Under the pieces are notes generated by a model that saw only the letters and a list, made by a program, of their open reading frames with translations, was not told the origin of the DNA and searched no databases. Position numbers and translations under genes: made by a program. This document shows, piece after piece, positions 10,665-23,178 of a stretch of DNA of 64,000 bases (within the stretch, counting starts at the first letter, position 1; each line of letters starts with the position of its first letter). The stretch is from a bacterium (lineage in GTDB: Bacteria; Patescibacteria; JAEDAM01; Absconditabacterales; Absconditicoccaceae): positions 1 to 64,000 of the forward strand of contig JAFTEM010000021.1 in the NCBI GenBank assembly GCA_017453665.1, written 5' to 3'.

Positions 10665-13178
10665 ATGAAATATCATCTTCAAGTGCTTAAAAAGTATCTT
10701 TCACTTGACGCTACTCCACAAGATATAGCACAAAACCTTATTCTAAAAACATGTGAAATCGAAGGAATCGAAGAAAGAATTATCCCAAAATCTATTGTTA
10801 TCTGAAAGATAGAAAAAGTAGAAAAACACCCAGATGCAGACAAATTAAACATTTGCCAAGTTAACTGCTGAGATAAATGAAATTTTCAAATTATTTGTTG
10901 AGGTTCTAATGTAGCTCCTGGACTTTACGTTCCTGTTGCTCTTGTATGAACACCATTTCCACAAGCATGAATCACTATCGCAAAAAGGACAATGAGAGGT
11001 GTTGATTCAGAAGGAATGATTTGTTCTAAAGGAGAACTTCAAATTAATGAAGATAAAGACACTCATCGAATTTGGGACCTAGCACAAGACCTTGAAGATA
11101 TTACAGATTCAGACCTTTGAACGCCATTAACCGATAAATTTCCACGATTAGATAGTACCGTATTTGAAGTAGACTCTAAAAGTCTTACTAATAGGCCTGA
11201 TCTTACAGGACATTTTGGATTAGCTGTAGATTTAAATGCTATCTATCCTGAAAACAAAAAGAAATTTAATGGAATAAAAAAATGGATGGAAGACTTCCGT
11301 GATACTAATATCTTAGAAGTTATCACCCAAGGAGAGAAACCATTAGATCGTAATATCCAATGACGTTCTAAATCTGTTAATACCTATATTGCACTTTGAA
11401 TTAATAATGTAGAAATTAAAAGATCTGACTTTTTCTCTCGTCTTCAACTCTTAGACTTTTGATCTAATCCTATTAATAACCGGGTAGATTTTTCTAACCT
11501 TTTCATGAATACCGTTGGATTACCTATCCACTGTTTTGATGCTGATAAAATCGATTGAGATATCATCGTAAGAGACGCTGAAGAATGAGAGCAATTCACG
11601 GACCTCTTCTGAACAGTTCATACATTAAAATCTACAGACCTAGTTATTGCAGATTCAAAGAAAGCATTAGCATTAGCTTGAGTCGTAGGATGACTAGATA
11701 GTTGAATTACTGATTCTACAAAAAATATTATTGTTGAACTAGCTAATTTTGACCCTGTAGCCGTAAGAAAGACAGGAACAAGATTAGGATTAAGAACAGA
11801 TGCAGAACTAAGATTTGAAAAAAATATTGCTCCTGCATACTCTCTTTACTGTCTTCTTCTTTTCTTAGAAGAACTAAAGTATTTTGCAAAAGACCTCTGA
11901 AATTACGAAATATGAGGAATTGCTTCATATATTAATCCTAGTATCAATCCTCTAGAAAAAAAGACAATTCTTACTCCATGGGATGAAATGGAAAGTCTTA
12001 TTTTCTGAACAAAACAAGAACATTTTAAAGAAAAATCTCAAGAAATCTTAAGAGACTTATGATTTGAAGTACAAGATACTTCTGTAACAGTTCCTTTACG
12101 AAGAGGACCAGATGATATGAACATAAAAGAAGATATTACGGAAGAAATCGCAAGAATCCGATGATACGATACTATAGCTTCTCAACCATTACTTTCTGAA
12201 ATAAAAGCACAACCATATAGCGACAGTGTTTGATTACTAAGAGAAGTTGAAGAAATGATGGTGGAACTCTTCAATTTTGATCAATTAGAGACGTATCCAC
12301 GAGTTGGAAAATCTCAAGTTGAGGGACTAGGAGGAAGTGTTGAAGAACTCTATACCCTTCAGAACCCACTGAATCCTGAATATCCATATCTTAGAGATTC
12401 AATGCTCTATAATTTTTTAACCATTGCTTCTAAAAGTAGCAAATTCTATAACTCATTTAAGATTTTTGATATTTGAAAAACTCGAAAAAAGAATAGGACA
12501 ATCTACTCTCATAACTTAGACGTAAGATATGCTGAGAATCATTTCAGCGAAGAACTTAGTATCGGAGCTTGTCGATACGAAAAGACAATAAAATCTTGGG
12601 ACGAAGATCCATTGCTTAAAATGAAATCTATCATTACTACCCTACTTTCAAAACTCGGAATTAAAGGAAAAATATTCTTTGAAAGTGATAATAATCCAAA
12701 TTTTCATCCAAAAAAGCAGACCAAAATTATTCTTAGAAATGGACCTACTCCATTAGAAATCGGGAAATTAGCTTCACTCCACCCATTCGTACTTCAAAAA
12801 AACAAGCTTCCTGAAACAGCACAACTTTGTTGCTTTGAGCTTAATCTTGAAGCTCTAAAATCATTAGTACATCAATGAAGTAACGAAAAAGAATATGAAA
12901 CATTCCAAGACCAAATACTCCGAAGAGATCTTTCTTTCATTATTGATGCAAACGAAGACTTCTGAAAAATCATCACTACATTAGAAAAAATGCAAGATAT
13001 TCACGAAGTAAAGGTCTTCGATCTTTATCAAGGAGAGAATCTCTGAGAAGGAAAGAAATCTATTTCTGTTCAAATAAAGATTAAAGGAGACGGTAATATG
13101 ACAACAGAGCTTATTAACTCAATAATGCAAAACGCCATTAAAAAGGTTGAAGCAACAGGAGCTCATTTAAGAGCATAA
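10665..13178 (+). CDS. pheT: Phenylalanyl-tRNA synthetase beta subunit
   Basis: 837 residues, the usual length for bacterial PheT. Domains follow the standard order: an N-terminal EMAP/tRNA-binding fold (EKHPDADKLNICQVN, about 58-72); the B3/B4 editing region (about 210-390), including VADSKKALALAGVVGG; the B5 domain; a catalytic-like core; and the C-terminal anticodon-binding FDX-ACB domain (RRDLSFIIDANEDFGKI to the end). It would pair with a PheS alpha subunit to charge tRNA-Phe, but pheS is not in this window. A strong terminator follows. Confidence 0.96.
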
Positions 13179-13201
13179 TAAACTTTAAATTTCAAAAAGG
13201 A

Positions 13202-13240
13202 AAAAGCAGGCTTTTAATTACCTGCTTTTATTTTTTTAAC
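13202..13240. terminator. Intrinsic terminator between pheT and pilT
   Basis: Stem AAAGCAGG / CCTGCTTT with a 10-base loop, followed by a run of T on the + strand. The A-run before the stem lets it also act for the convergent pilT gene. Confidence 0.75.
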
Positions 13241-13246
13241 TCTTTT

Positions 13247-14356
13247 TTATCTTAAATATCCTTTATTAATAAGCTCTCTCTTGATATATGCAGGATCATT
13301 TGCAGCTTCTAATGCTTGTTCAAGAGAGATTTTCTTCTCTTCAAATAATTGAATAAGGCTCTCTTCCATAACCTGCATTCCTCATGAGACTCTATTTGTA
13401 TACATAATACTCTTTAATTGATTTAATTTGTTTTCTCTAATAATATTTGTTACTGCTGTTGTATTTAAAAGTACTTCTTGTCCTAATACAAGTCCTGGCT
13501 TATCGATTCTTTTTAAGAGCTTTTGAACAACGATTGCTGCCATATTTTCTGCTAATTGTGTTCTAATATGACTTTGTTCTTCTGATGGGAATGAACCGAT
13601 AATTTTATTCAATGCTTGTTCTGAAGATCTTGCATGGACTGTTGTTAATACCAAGTGTCCTGTTTCTGATAACAAGATCGCATTTCTAATACCTTCTAGA
13701 TCTCTTATCTCTCAGAAGAGAATTACATCAGGTCTTTGTCTTAAAGCGTATTTCATTGCGTTAGAGAATGATGATACATCTTTTCCTAACTCTTTTTGAT
13801 CGATAATACTTTCTTTTGGTTCGAAGATATATTCGATAGGGTCTTCAATTGTAAGAATATGTTTCTTTTTATTCATATTAATTTCCTCAATTACGGCTGC
13901 TAATGTTGTTGATTTTCCAGAACCTGTTGGTCAAGCTAGGAAAACAATACCGTTTTCTCTATATGCTAATTGTTTGAAGATTGGAGGAAGATTTAATGCC
14001 TCTAATGTTGGGATCGTATTTCTTAGAAGTCTTGATACAATCATGATATGACCTCTTTGTCTTGAAATATTTACCCTATATCTTCTTTCTTTATATCATA
14101 CTCAAAGGTCCAGACTTCCGTGTTTTTCAAAATAATCTAGCCCTGTTTTATTCATCAAAGCAAGTGCTATTTTATTTAGCATAGTATCATCTAATTTTGG
14201 AAGATCTGTTTGCCTATTTACTTCCTCCATAATTCTTAAGGTTGGAGGCTCATTATAGGTTAAGTACATATCTGTAGCGTTTTTTTCAAGCATAAGCTCG
14301 TTAAGGAAAGCTACGTACTTCTTTGGATCTTTTACGTATTCATCATATTTTTCCAT
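13247..14356 (-). CDS. pilT: Type IV pilus retraction ATPase PilT
   Basis: 369 residues, typical for PilT. Family features include Walker [11 protein letters not shown] (about residues 145-154), an Asp box, Walker B VILFGEIRD and the His box [11 protein letters not shown]. The [13 protein letters not shown] region is also conserved. The enzyme hydrolyses ATP to disassemble and retract type IV pili at the inner membrane, giving twitching, adhesion or DNA uptake. No pilB or pilC is adjacent; CPR genomes scatter pilus genes. The gene stands alone between the convergent pheT and the divergent lepA-like gene. Confidence 0.93.
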
Positions 14357-14502
14357 TTTTGTTTAGAGAAATGAATAAAAAGTATTCACAGATAATTTTA
14401 ATTAAATCTTATAAATTTGCAAATTTTTAGGAAGTGTAAAATCTTGAAAATCAAAAGCAATTCCTTAGGTTTAGTTTGTTTTTATATTACGATGAGCTTG
14501 GC

Positions 14503-15948
14503 ATGGATACCCCTTCAAGAGCACTTATTTTTGATTCTGTTTTTGATCCATATAAAGGAGTACTCGCCTATGTAAAAGTGGTTGATGGTTTTTTTAGTGC
14601 TTGAGAAGAAGTTTATCTTGTTCATTCAGAAAAGTCTTTTCAGCCAACAGAAGTTGGACATTTTACTCCTGAATACCATGCTGATAAAGTACTTGAAGAA
14701 GGACAGATTTGATATATTGTTACTGGAGAAAAATCTGTTAGAGATGTTCAAATTTGAGATACGATTATAAAAACAAAAGTTTGAAAACTAGAAGAAACGA
14801 ATAAATTTAACCAGTTCCTTATCCCCGGATTTAGAAAAGTAACACCATATGTTTATGCTTGAGTTTATCCTATTGATTCGACAGAATATGATAAACTCAA
14901 AGATAGTCTTGAGAAACTATCTCTTAATGATAGTGCTGTAACCTATGAGATGGAAGATTCTAAAGCTTTATGATTAGGATTTCGTTGTTGATTTTTAGGG
15001 ATGCTCCATATGGATATTATTAAGGAAAGACTATTTCGTGAATATCATCTTGATACGATTTTCACGATTCCTACAGTGATGTATTTAGTAAAATCCAAAA
15101 ATCTTTCTATTCCACTCATTAAGACAGGAATGAATTTAAAAGGATTAATTCAAACCTGACTCTATCATGAAATATTAAAGAAAGTATGATATGAACTAAG
15201 TGATGATGAAATAGCCACGCTTGAACATGCCGAATGAATTTTTTGAACGATGCTTGAGAATCCTCGTTTTACTAAACTAGGAGAAATATTGAGACCGTGG
15301 ATTGTTGTAAAGTCTTGATCTGACATGATTGATCAAGGAATGATTGATGAGATTCTAGAACCTATTGCTAATGTTGAAATCGTTGGTCCGGAAGAATTTG
15401 CTTGAAACATTATGGCTTTATGTCAGGAATATAGAGGAAAACTTAAGCATATGGAATATCTTGATGCTACAAGAGTTGTTTGGCATTATGAGCTTCCTAT
15501 GTGAGAAATCATTGTTGATTTCTATGATAGACTCAAATCCTCTACTAAAGGATATGCTACTATGAATTATGAATTTAAATGTTATCAAGCTGATGACTTA
15601 GTTAAGTTAGATATTTTTATTAATAATGAGAAAGTCGAAGCTCTAACTTGGGTTGTTCATAATGATAAAGCATATTATTTATGACGTGAAATTGTTGAAA
15701 AATTGAAAACACTTATTCCTAAGCATTTATTTGTTATTCCACTTCAAGCTGGACTTTGAAATAAAATTATTGCACGTGAGAATATTGCTGCCGTTAAGAA
15801 AGATGTGTTAGCAAAATGTTATTGATGAGATGTTAGTAGGAAAAGAAAACTCCTTCAAAAACAAAAAGAAGGAAAGAAAAGAATGAAAGCTATCGGTAAT
15901 GTAGAAGTTCCTACTGATACTTTTGTTAAATTAATTTCTAGAGAGTAA
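14503..15948 (+). CDS. lepA: LepA/EF4-like protein lacking the GTPase domain
   Basis: 481 residues. The sequence aligns with LepA only from domain II onward. It opens with [20 protein letters not shown] and continues through [35 protein letters not shown] and [19 protein letters not shown]. It ends with the diagnostic C-terminal domain ([21 protein letters not shown]). The roughly 180-residue N-terminal G domain is absent. Upstream in the same frame a TAA at 14437 and no ATG exclude a longer product, and only 146 bp separate it from pilT. It also carries an extra segment of about 50-60 residues after domain III, around residues 215-275. EF4 normally uses GTP to promote back-translocation. This form could bind ribosomes only in another way or with a separate G protein. 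It lies 5 bp before an rRNA pseudouridine synthase gene. Confidence 0.9.
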
Positions 15949-15953
15949 ACAAA

Positions 15954-16631
15954 ATGCAAAGATTAGATAAATATTTAGCGAACTTAGGATTAGTTAGTAG
16001 AAGAGAAGCTCCTTTACTCTGTAAGAAAGGAGAAATTTTAGTTAATGGGGATGCTATTAAAAAAGCTGATTATAAACTTCTTTGAGGAGAAGTCATTTCT
16101 CTTCATGGACAAGAAATAAAAGTTATTGAGCAAGTATATGCTATTTTATATAAATCTGCTTGATATATTTCTTCTGATGAAGATGAGTTCTGATATCCTA
16201 GCTATAAAAAACAGATGCTTGATTGTCCTTATGTTAATCTTTTGCATGTTGCTGGAAGATTGGATGTTGATACTGAAGGGTTACTTTTACTTTCTAATGA
16301 TGGGCAATTTATTCATCAAGTTATCTCTCCTAAATGGGATAAAGAGAAAGAATATGAAGTTTGGCTAGAAAAGGAGGTAGCAATTGATGAATGTAAACAA
16401 TTAGAGGAATGAGTTGTTTTAGATGATGGATATAAAACAAAACCTGCTAAAGTAGAAAAAATTGAAGATAAAAAAATCCTTTTAACTATTACTGAGGGGA
16501 AATACCATCAAGTTAAAAGGATGTTAGAAGCTATTAATAATAAGGTTATTTATCTCAAGAGATTAAGGATTGGAGATTGGACTTTGGAGGGGCTTAATCC
16601 TTGAGAATGGAAGTTGGTTGAGAAATTCTAA
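15954..16631 (+). CDS. RsuA/RluB/RluE-family pseudouridine synthase
   Basis: 225 residues. An N-terminal S4 domain (QRLDKYLANLGLVSRREA, then GEILVNG) is followed by the catalytic domain. The RsuA-type catalytic motif is GRLDVDTEGLLLLSNDG, with its Asp, and the C-terminal block is TEGKYHQVKRMLEAI. It modifies a single uridine in 16S or 23S rRNA; the target cannot be assigned. It starts 5 bp after the lepA-like gene, so the two are probably co-transcribed ribosome-related genes. Its stop lies 3 bp from the convergent gene's stop. Confidence 0.92.
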
Positions 16632-16634
16632 AGA

Positions 16635-18179
16635 TTATGCCAATGAATTAATATAAACAGGATTTTGAATAATTCATATTATTGCATCTTTTATTTTTTC
16701 TTTTAAAACATCTTCATTTAAATTATTATTATCATCAATTAAATCCTTTGCTTCTAATTTTAAAGCTGGATTTTTTGTATAAATTAACAAATCTCTTATT
16801 GCATAGTTACTCCAAGAGTTTATATTTAGAACTAATCAAATATTTTCACCATCTGCGGCAGTTCATCCCAATGAAATTCACTTTGAAGATCACCAAGTTC
16901 AGAATTGTCAAGTACCTTCTATTCAGAAAAAATTTCTAACCCTTGCTTTATCCATATCATTATCAAATTCTGAAAGATCTCATGAGAAAATATCATTAAA
17001 TTCATATCTTTTCGTTTTAATAATATCTGCTCATTTTACAGCCTTTTCTTTTACTTTTATTTTATTTATAGCATTTTCTACTGCAATTTTTATAAACTCA
17101 TGATTATAGTTTTTATCAGAATTCATACATTTGCTTAATGGAATTTTCTCTTCAAAATTTGTTCAGTTCTTCTTAATGACAATATCATTTCCAGATAAGG
17201 TAGGTGTATATTCACTTCCTAGCAATTCATTTGTATCGGTTTTTAATGCATCCAAAATGCCATTTTTTACACTCATATCGATATTACCAACAAAATCTGG
17301 AGTATTTAATAATACCTGTTCTTGATTTTGATCGCTATCAGGATCCGTCTCTTTCTCTTTTAATGCATAATTATTTGTATATGGGACCCTATATTCATAC
17401 TTAGATTCTTCAGCGTCTAAATCATCCCAGAGGCGCTTTACCTCATCCTTTCCACCATTTTTAAAAGCTTCCATTGTTTCTTGTGATATGTATTTCAATT
17501 TTAAAACGTCTTCAACCGTCATATTAGGTATATTTTCTGCTTCAACCTTTCATCACTCTACCCAACTTCTTAATCATGCCAATGCCCTTCTTGTTTGATT
17601 TCCTAGAATTTTATCTTCTTTAATTTCACGAAGTTTATTAGCCTCTGATTCTGCTCCATATCAATTTCCTGCTTGGATTGTAGCTAAATTAGAAGTCTTT
17701 TGTATAAGATAGGCCAATGGTGATTCTTTTGGCGATGAAATTAATATTTTTAGTGCTTCTTCATACTTTTTATCATCTCATTCTGGAATTTCTGCTACTT
17801 TTAAACTCCACTTATTTTCGTCTTGATTTACATATTTTCAAAATAAAGTTGCTATTTCCATAACAGAGATTTCTCCAGTTCACATTTTAATTTTTACATC
17901 TTTTAATGCGTATTTTAATGCTTCATTTTTCTGTTTTTCATCAAGACTGTTAAGTTTCCCATCTTTTCAAAATAGTGCATCAATAGCTGAGAATTGAGCT
18001 TCCTTATTATCGTTCATAATATCTACTTGTAATGCAAGGTTTCCTAATTCAGACTTCATTGTTGCATCAAGAACTTCTGCACTTCAATCAGCAGGAGCTT
18101 CTGGTGTGTCTTCAGTTCATCAATCGCGAGATTCTGGGTTTCACTCCCCTTCTAATAGCATTTTTCGTTCATTAAGCAT
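16635..18179 (-). CDS. Hypothetical acidic protein
   Basis: 514 residues under code 25, mostly helical, acidic and Lys/Glu/Asn/Asp-rich. No signal peptide or membrane segment is seen. An internal stretch (KILGNQTRRALAGLRSWV, about residues 200-218) vaguely recalls the DxxT-x2-AL motif of peptidoglycan-binding repeats, but the support is thin. A C-terminal region contains several Gly-Thr turns. It follows a 73-residue gene by 24 bp, probably in one transcript. I do not recognise a function. Confidence 0.7.
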
Positions 18180-18203
18180 TGTTATTTACCTAGAAAATAA
18201 AAA

Positions 18204-18425
18204 TTATAATTTTTCAATTTCTTTTGCTAAATTAAGAATAATTTGAAATACTGCATCTAAGAATTCTTCATCAAGTTCAGACTTATGATCATCAATATAC
18301 ACTTTTAGGTCTTTAAAATAATCATAATGTTCTGCTAATTCTGAGACCCAATTTTCAACCTTTTCTTGTTTTTCTTCTAAACTTAAGCTTTTGAAACTTT
18401 CTGTTTCGTTTTTTAGATTTACCAT
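18204..18425 (-). CDS. Small helical hypothetical protein
   Basis: 73 residues, with no glycine codon of any kind, so the frame is open under any code. It is strongly charged and predicted helical (LSLEEKQEKVENWVSELAEH). It lies just upstream of the 514-residue unknown gene on the same strand and may encode a partner of it. No family is recognised. Confidence 0.6.
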   Translation of the reverse strand: MVNLKNETESFKSLSLEEKQEKVENWVSELAEHYDYFKDLKVYIDDHKSELDEEFLDAVFQIILNLAKEIEKL

Positions 18426-18656
18426 AAGAATAGCTTAAAATATATAAAATACATACTTCATAGAAAATTATACTTAAAAATTCAAAAAGGGCAAAATTTT
18501 ACCGAGATTTTTATTACGATATCACTTTTACTAAAAATGATAATTAAAAATTACAAACATCTATAAATATGTCAAACTGTTTTTATAAGAAAATACTTGT
18601 AATTATCTGAAAGATAACTATTGATTATTTGAATATTTTACATTCAATACTTCACT

Positions 18657-19130
18657 ATGGTTGAAAGAAAAACAACAAAGACTACTACTAGGACTACAAA
18701 AGCAGTTAAGAGTAGTGAAAAAGTTGAAGCACCTAAGAAAAGAGCTACAGCTACAAGAAAACCAAAAGCTCTTGTTTTAGAAGTCGCTAATCAATGAGCT
18801 ATCGAACATGAATGAGCTTGTTCATGTGGAGAGAAATGTCATTGTCATAAAGGACACGGATGCTGAAAATTGATACGCATCATAGAATTAGTTCTTTTAG
18901 TTGCCAATCTTATTCTTCTTTGTGTACTTATTTGTAAAGTTAACAAAGTTAATGATTGGACTGTATTAGGAAACTGATGAGAAGAAAATTTTGAAATATT
19001 GGAGGATCTTTATCAAACAGAAGAATATAAAACTTATGTTCATGGTCAAATCGGAAATCTAGAAGCTACTCTGACAAATTACAATGCTGAAGCTTACGAT
19101 TACGACTATTCTGATGAAAACATTGAATAA
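18657..19130 (+). CDS. Membrane protein with N-terminal Cys/His cluster
   Basis: 157 residues. A Lys/Thr/Arg-rich N-terminus (about 1-40) is followed by a dense Cys/His cluster (CSCGEKCHCHKGHGCG, about 54-69). A membrane segment comes next (about 75-92, LVLLVANLILLCVLICKV), then an acidic tail. The cluster could bind metal on one membrane face. The segment after the membrane helix (ENFEILEDLYQTEEYKTYV) resembles the same region of the next gene's product (ENFEKVFNAYMTDEYRDQI). The two therefore look like paralogues in their N-terminal halves. It starts a two-gene unit, 34 bp before the DsbA-like gene. A TTATCT-GAA-AGATAA inverted repeat lies at 18603-18617. Confidence 0.75.
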
Positions 19131-19164
19131 TGTTTATTTTATCTTTTTATATAATTTTTAAAAC

Positions 19165-20118
19165 ATGGAAAAAAAGGAACAAAGCTGTAAATGTTGTTGC
19201 TCATGTACAAATGTATTAGCATGGGTTGCTGTTATTTTGAGCGCATGTACTCTTGTTGGAGGTGCTACTCTTGGAACTTGTATTTATAAAAAAGTAAGTA
19301 CATTACACAAAGTAATCGTTGAAACTCAATATGGATCTGCTGAGAACTTTGAAAAAGTATTTAATGCATACATGACTGATGAATACAGAGACCAAATCAA
19401 CAAAGGAGTTGAAGAACAAATTGCTCAATTAGCTGAACAAAATGCTGAAGCTGATGAGAGTGATACTACTGATGTTGATACTACTGATTCTTCTGATAGT
19501 GATTTAGTTAACCCAACTGCTACAACTTGGGGAGATGAAGCTGATGAAGCATACACATTATTTAATCTAAGTGGAACTCCAGGAAATGTTGTAATTAACA
19601 GAGAATCTGGAATGTATAAAGCTGTTGGAGGTGCTTATCCTCAATCATCTTTTGAAGCTGCTATTGCTGCCGTAAAAGATTGATCAGCTAAAACTGATGA
19701 TATGGGACAAGCTGGATATCTTACTGAAGCTCAATTAGCTAAAGTTCTTGATGGAGCTTTCTTCAAAGATGATAATACTAACGCTGATATTATTATTGTT
19801 GAATACTCTGATCTTATTTGTCCTTATTGTCAAAGACATTACGATGCTAGAACACTTGAGAACATCGTTGAGGCTGACAGTACTGTTGCTCTTGTTTTCA
19901 AAAATATGCCACTTAGTTTCCATGAAACAGCTGACCTTGGAGCTAAAGGTGTAAAATGTGCTTGAGAAGTTGGAGGAACTGCTGCTTACTATGACTTTCT
20001 TGATAAAGCATTTGATGTAGCTGAAAGTGATGGAAAATTCTCTAATGACTCACTTGCTGGTATTGCTGCAGAATTAAATCTTGATGCTGACAGCTTCGCT
20101 AATTGTTTGAATGCATAA
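19165..20118 (+). CDS. Membrane-anchored DsbA-like thioredoxin-fold protein, apparently circularly permuted
   Basis: 317 residues. An N-terminal Cys-rich patch (CKCCCSC) precedes a membrane segment (about 17-40), a helical stalk and a Thr/Ser/Asp linker. The thioredoxin-fold part begins with FNLSGTPGNVVI and GGAYPQSSFEAAI. In ordinary DsbA-like proteins that is the end of the domain, holding the cis-Pro loop. Then comes VEYSDLICPYCQRHYDA with the CPYC redox motif, FKNMPLSFHETADLGAKG and a closing LNLDADSFANCLNA. The protein ends where the cis-Pro half would normally follow. The likely role is extracytoplasmic dithiol oxidation or isomerisation. Two TGA-Gly codons occur; most glycines are GGA. 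Confidence 0.85.
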
Positions 20119-20158
20119 GCCAAACAAAAAGCCTAAAATACCAATACAAAAAAGAAAG

Positions 20159-20190
20159 AAAGGATGGTCAAAATAACCATCCTTTTTTTA
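20159..20190 (+). terminator. Intrinsic terminator
   Basis: Stem AAGGATGGT / ACCATCCTT with a 7-base loop, followed by seven or more T. It closes the unit containing the DsbA-like gene. Confidence 0.85.
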
Positions 20191-20233
20191 ATAAAAGAGT
20201 TTTAGATATAAAATTCTTCATACAATTTTGTTG

Positions 20234-20275
20234 AAAATTACTTCTAGTTTTTATTTTTAGAAGTAATTTTTTACA
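20234..20275 (+). terminator. Second hairpin with T-run in the intergenic spacer
   Basis: AAAATTACTTCTA and its complement TAGAAGTAATTTT enclose an 11-base T-rich loop and run into a T-rich tract. It lies 75 bp after the first terminator in the 313-bp spacer before proS. It may be a back-up terminator or the end of a short transcript. The rest of the spacer holds only a promoter candidate and a short GTATG/CATAC hairpin. Confidence 0.5.
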
Positions 20276-20297
20276 ATTTTTCTGATAAAAATGTCTA

Positions 20298-20325
20298 TTG
20301 AAAACAGCTTCTATAAAACTATATT
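20298..20325 (+). promoter_or_regulatory. Candidate promoter for proS
   Basis: TTGAAA and TATATT with a 16-bp spacer. It would give a leader of about 100 nt before the proS start at 20432. It is a visual match only. Confidence 0.35.
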
Positions 20326-20431
20326 AGAATCAAGTTTTATTTTATATCTCTAAAGTATGTGTCTTCATACGCGCCATGTCCCCACGATAACAGATTAAAT
20401 TTCTAATTTTTTATTTTTTTTCATAAGAAAC

Positions 20432-21943
<1,512 letters not shown>

Positions 21944-21968
21944 GATTTACTTATTAAAATATTTTTCT

Positions 21969-22667
21969 ATGAAAAAGGTTACATTACTCCTCGCTGCTAC
22001 TACAGTACTACTCCTTTCTTGATGTTGAGGAAGCATTCTTGAGAATCAAGAGGAAAATGATCATTATCTTTCTTATGAAAATGAACTTACTGTTGAGGGT
22101 GTAACTCCCCTTAATCAATATTGAGGAGCTTTGAAAGACGGATTCCTTGTCTTAAGAGAAACCTTTGATGATTATACTGATATTGTTTTCTTTGAACCTG
22201 GACTTTGGGAAAACTATTTTGAGAATGAGAACGAATATCTTCCTTGAAATAAAATATTCTTCAAATGAGGAGTTGAATGGGTAGATTGAGCAGCTGGAAG
22301 TCATTACTATCAATGAGAACTTATTAAGGAATTAAAAACCGTTTGATATCCTAACGAAGAAGAAGTTAGAGGACTTATTGATAGCTATAATTCTTGTGAA
22401 ATTGATGAGGAATGTGTTGATTTTTATCCTTGATGTCCTTTAGGATGCTCAAATCCTGTAAACCAACTCTATTTAGAAACCGTTACTTCAATTGCTCAGA
22501 GCTTTAGAGATAGAGAAGGGGAACAATGCGTATACAGGTGCTTAGCCCCATCTCAGATAAGCTGTGAAAATTATAAATGTGTGGCTAAATTTGATATTAT
22601 TGAAGAAAATTCTGAAGAGGGACTTACAGCGAACGAGATTGCTGAAGCTAATAGCTTATTTAATTAA
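21969..22667 (+). CDS. Lipoprotein of unknown function
   Basis: 232 residues. The signal peptide ends in a lipobox (LLLSGCGG, Cys19 as the acylated residue); the Gly before the Cys is a TGA codon. The mature part is acidic, with several cysteines in its second half (EIDEECVDFYPGCPLGC and the region around 196-210) that may form disulfides. The spacing of the later cysteines resembles small secreted Cys-rich folds, but no family is recognised. It lies 25 bp after proS and is followed by a strong terminator. Confidence 0.78.
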
Positions 22668-22678
22668 GATATTTTAGG

Positions 22679-22702
22679 AAACCTATGCACATAGGTTTTT
22701 TT
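22679..22702 (+). terminator. Intrinsic terminator
   Basis: AAACCTATG / CATAGGTTT with a 2-base spacer, so the real loop opens to about four, followed by T residues. Confidence 0.8.
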
Positions 22703-22705
22703 AAT

Positions 22706-22736
22706 AAAAAAAAGACAGCTTGGAGTTTGGCTGCCT
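22706..22736 (-). terminator. Intrinsic terminator, minus strand
   Basis: On the minus strand GGCAGC pairs with GCTGTC (one G-U pair) around a 10-base loop and runs into eight U. It serves the gene ending at 22768. Confidence 0.6.
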
Positions 22737-22767
22737 AATATATTTTTAAGAAACACAGAGAGCTTTC

Positions 22768-23178
22768 TTAACCGATATAGATTGAATCCTTAATTTCTTC
22801 AATCATTGTTCTAATTTCGTTTAATCCATATTCGAAATTATTTCTTACATAGGTGTTTTCGATCATTAATGTTACTAATTTATCATCCAAGTCTTGCATC
22901 CCCTCAACTAATAACATCAAATCTTTTTCTGATGTAATAAGTCAATTGTTAATCTCTTTTTTTAGTCTTGTTGCATGAGCTCTGAGTTGAAGTAATGTTC
23001 TTACAACCACGTCAACATATTCGCTTGCAAATGAATGGACAATACCTCCACCGTATTGACTTGCTTGTTCTGTTGTAAATTCTAAGGCTGAAATTAATGC
23101 ATCACAAGTTGAAGCAATTTTATCAAGTAACGTTGTCATTTTCGTTGTTGTACTTGATACGGTGTTGATGTTCTCCAT
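22768..23178 (-). CDS. Hypothetical helical protein
   Basis: 136 residues with one TGA-Gly. No signal peptide or membrane helix is seen. Long amphipathic helices with heptad-like spacing suggest a four-helix bundle (TTKMTTLLDKIASTCDALI and QDLDDKLVTLMIENTYV). It stands alone with its own terminator. No family is recognised. Confidence 0.68.

Noticed and set aside
14437..14502. Longer LepA start that would restore part of a G domain
   Set aside because: The frame has a TAA at 14437 and no ATG before 14503, and the 22 codons between show no GTPase motif.
20326..20431. T-box or other riboswitch in the proS leader
   Set aside because: The leader is only about 100 nt, has one short hairpin, and lacks a T-box sequence or antiterminator.
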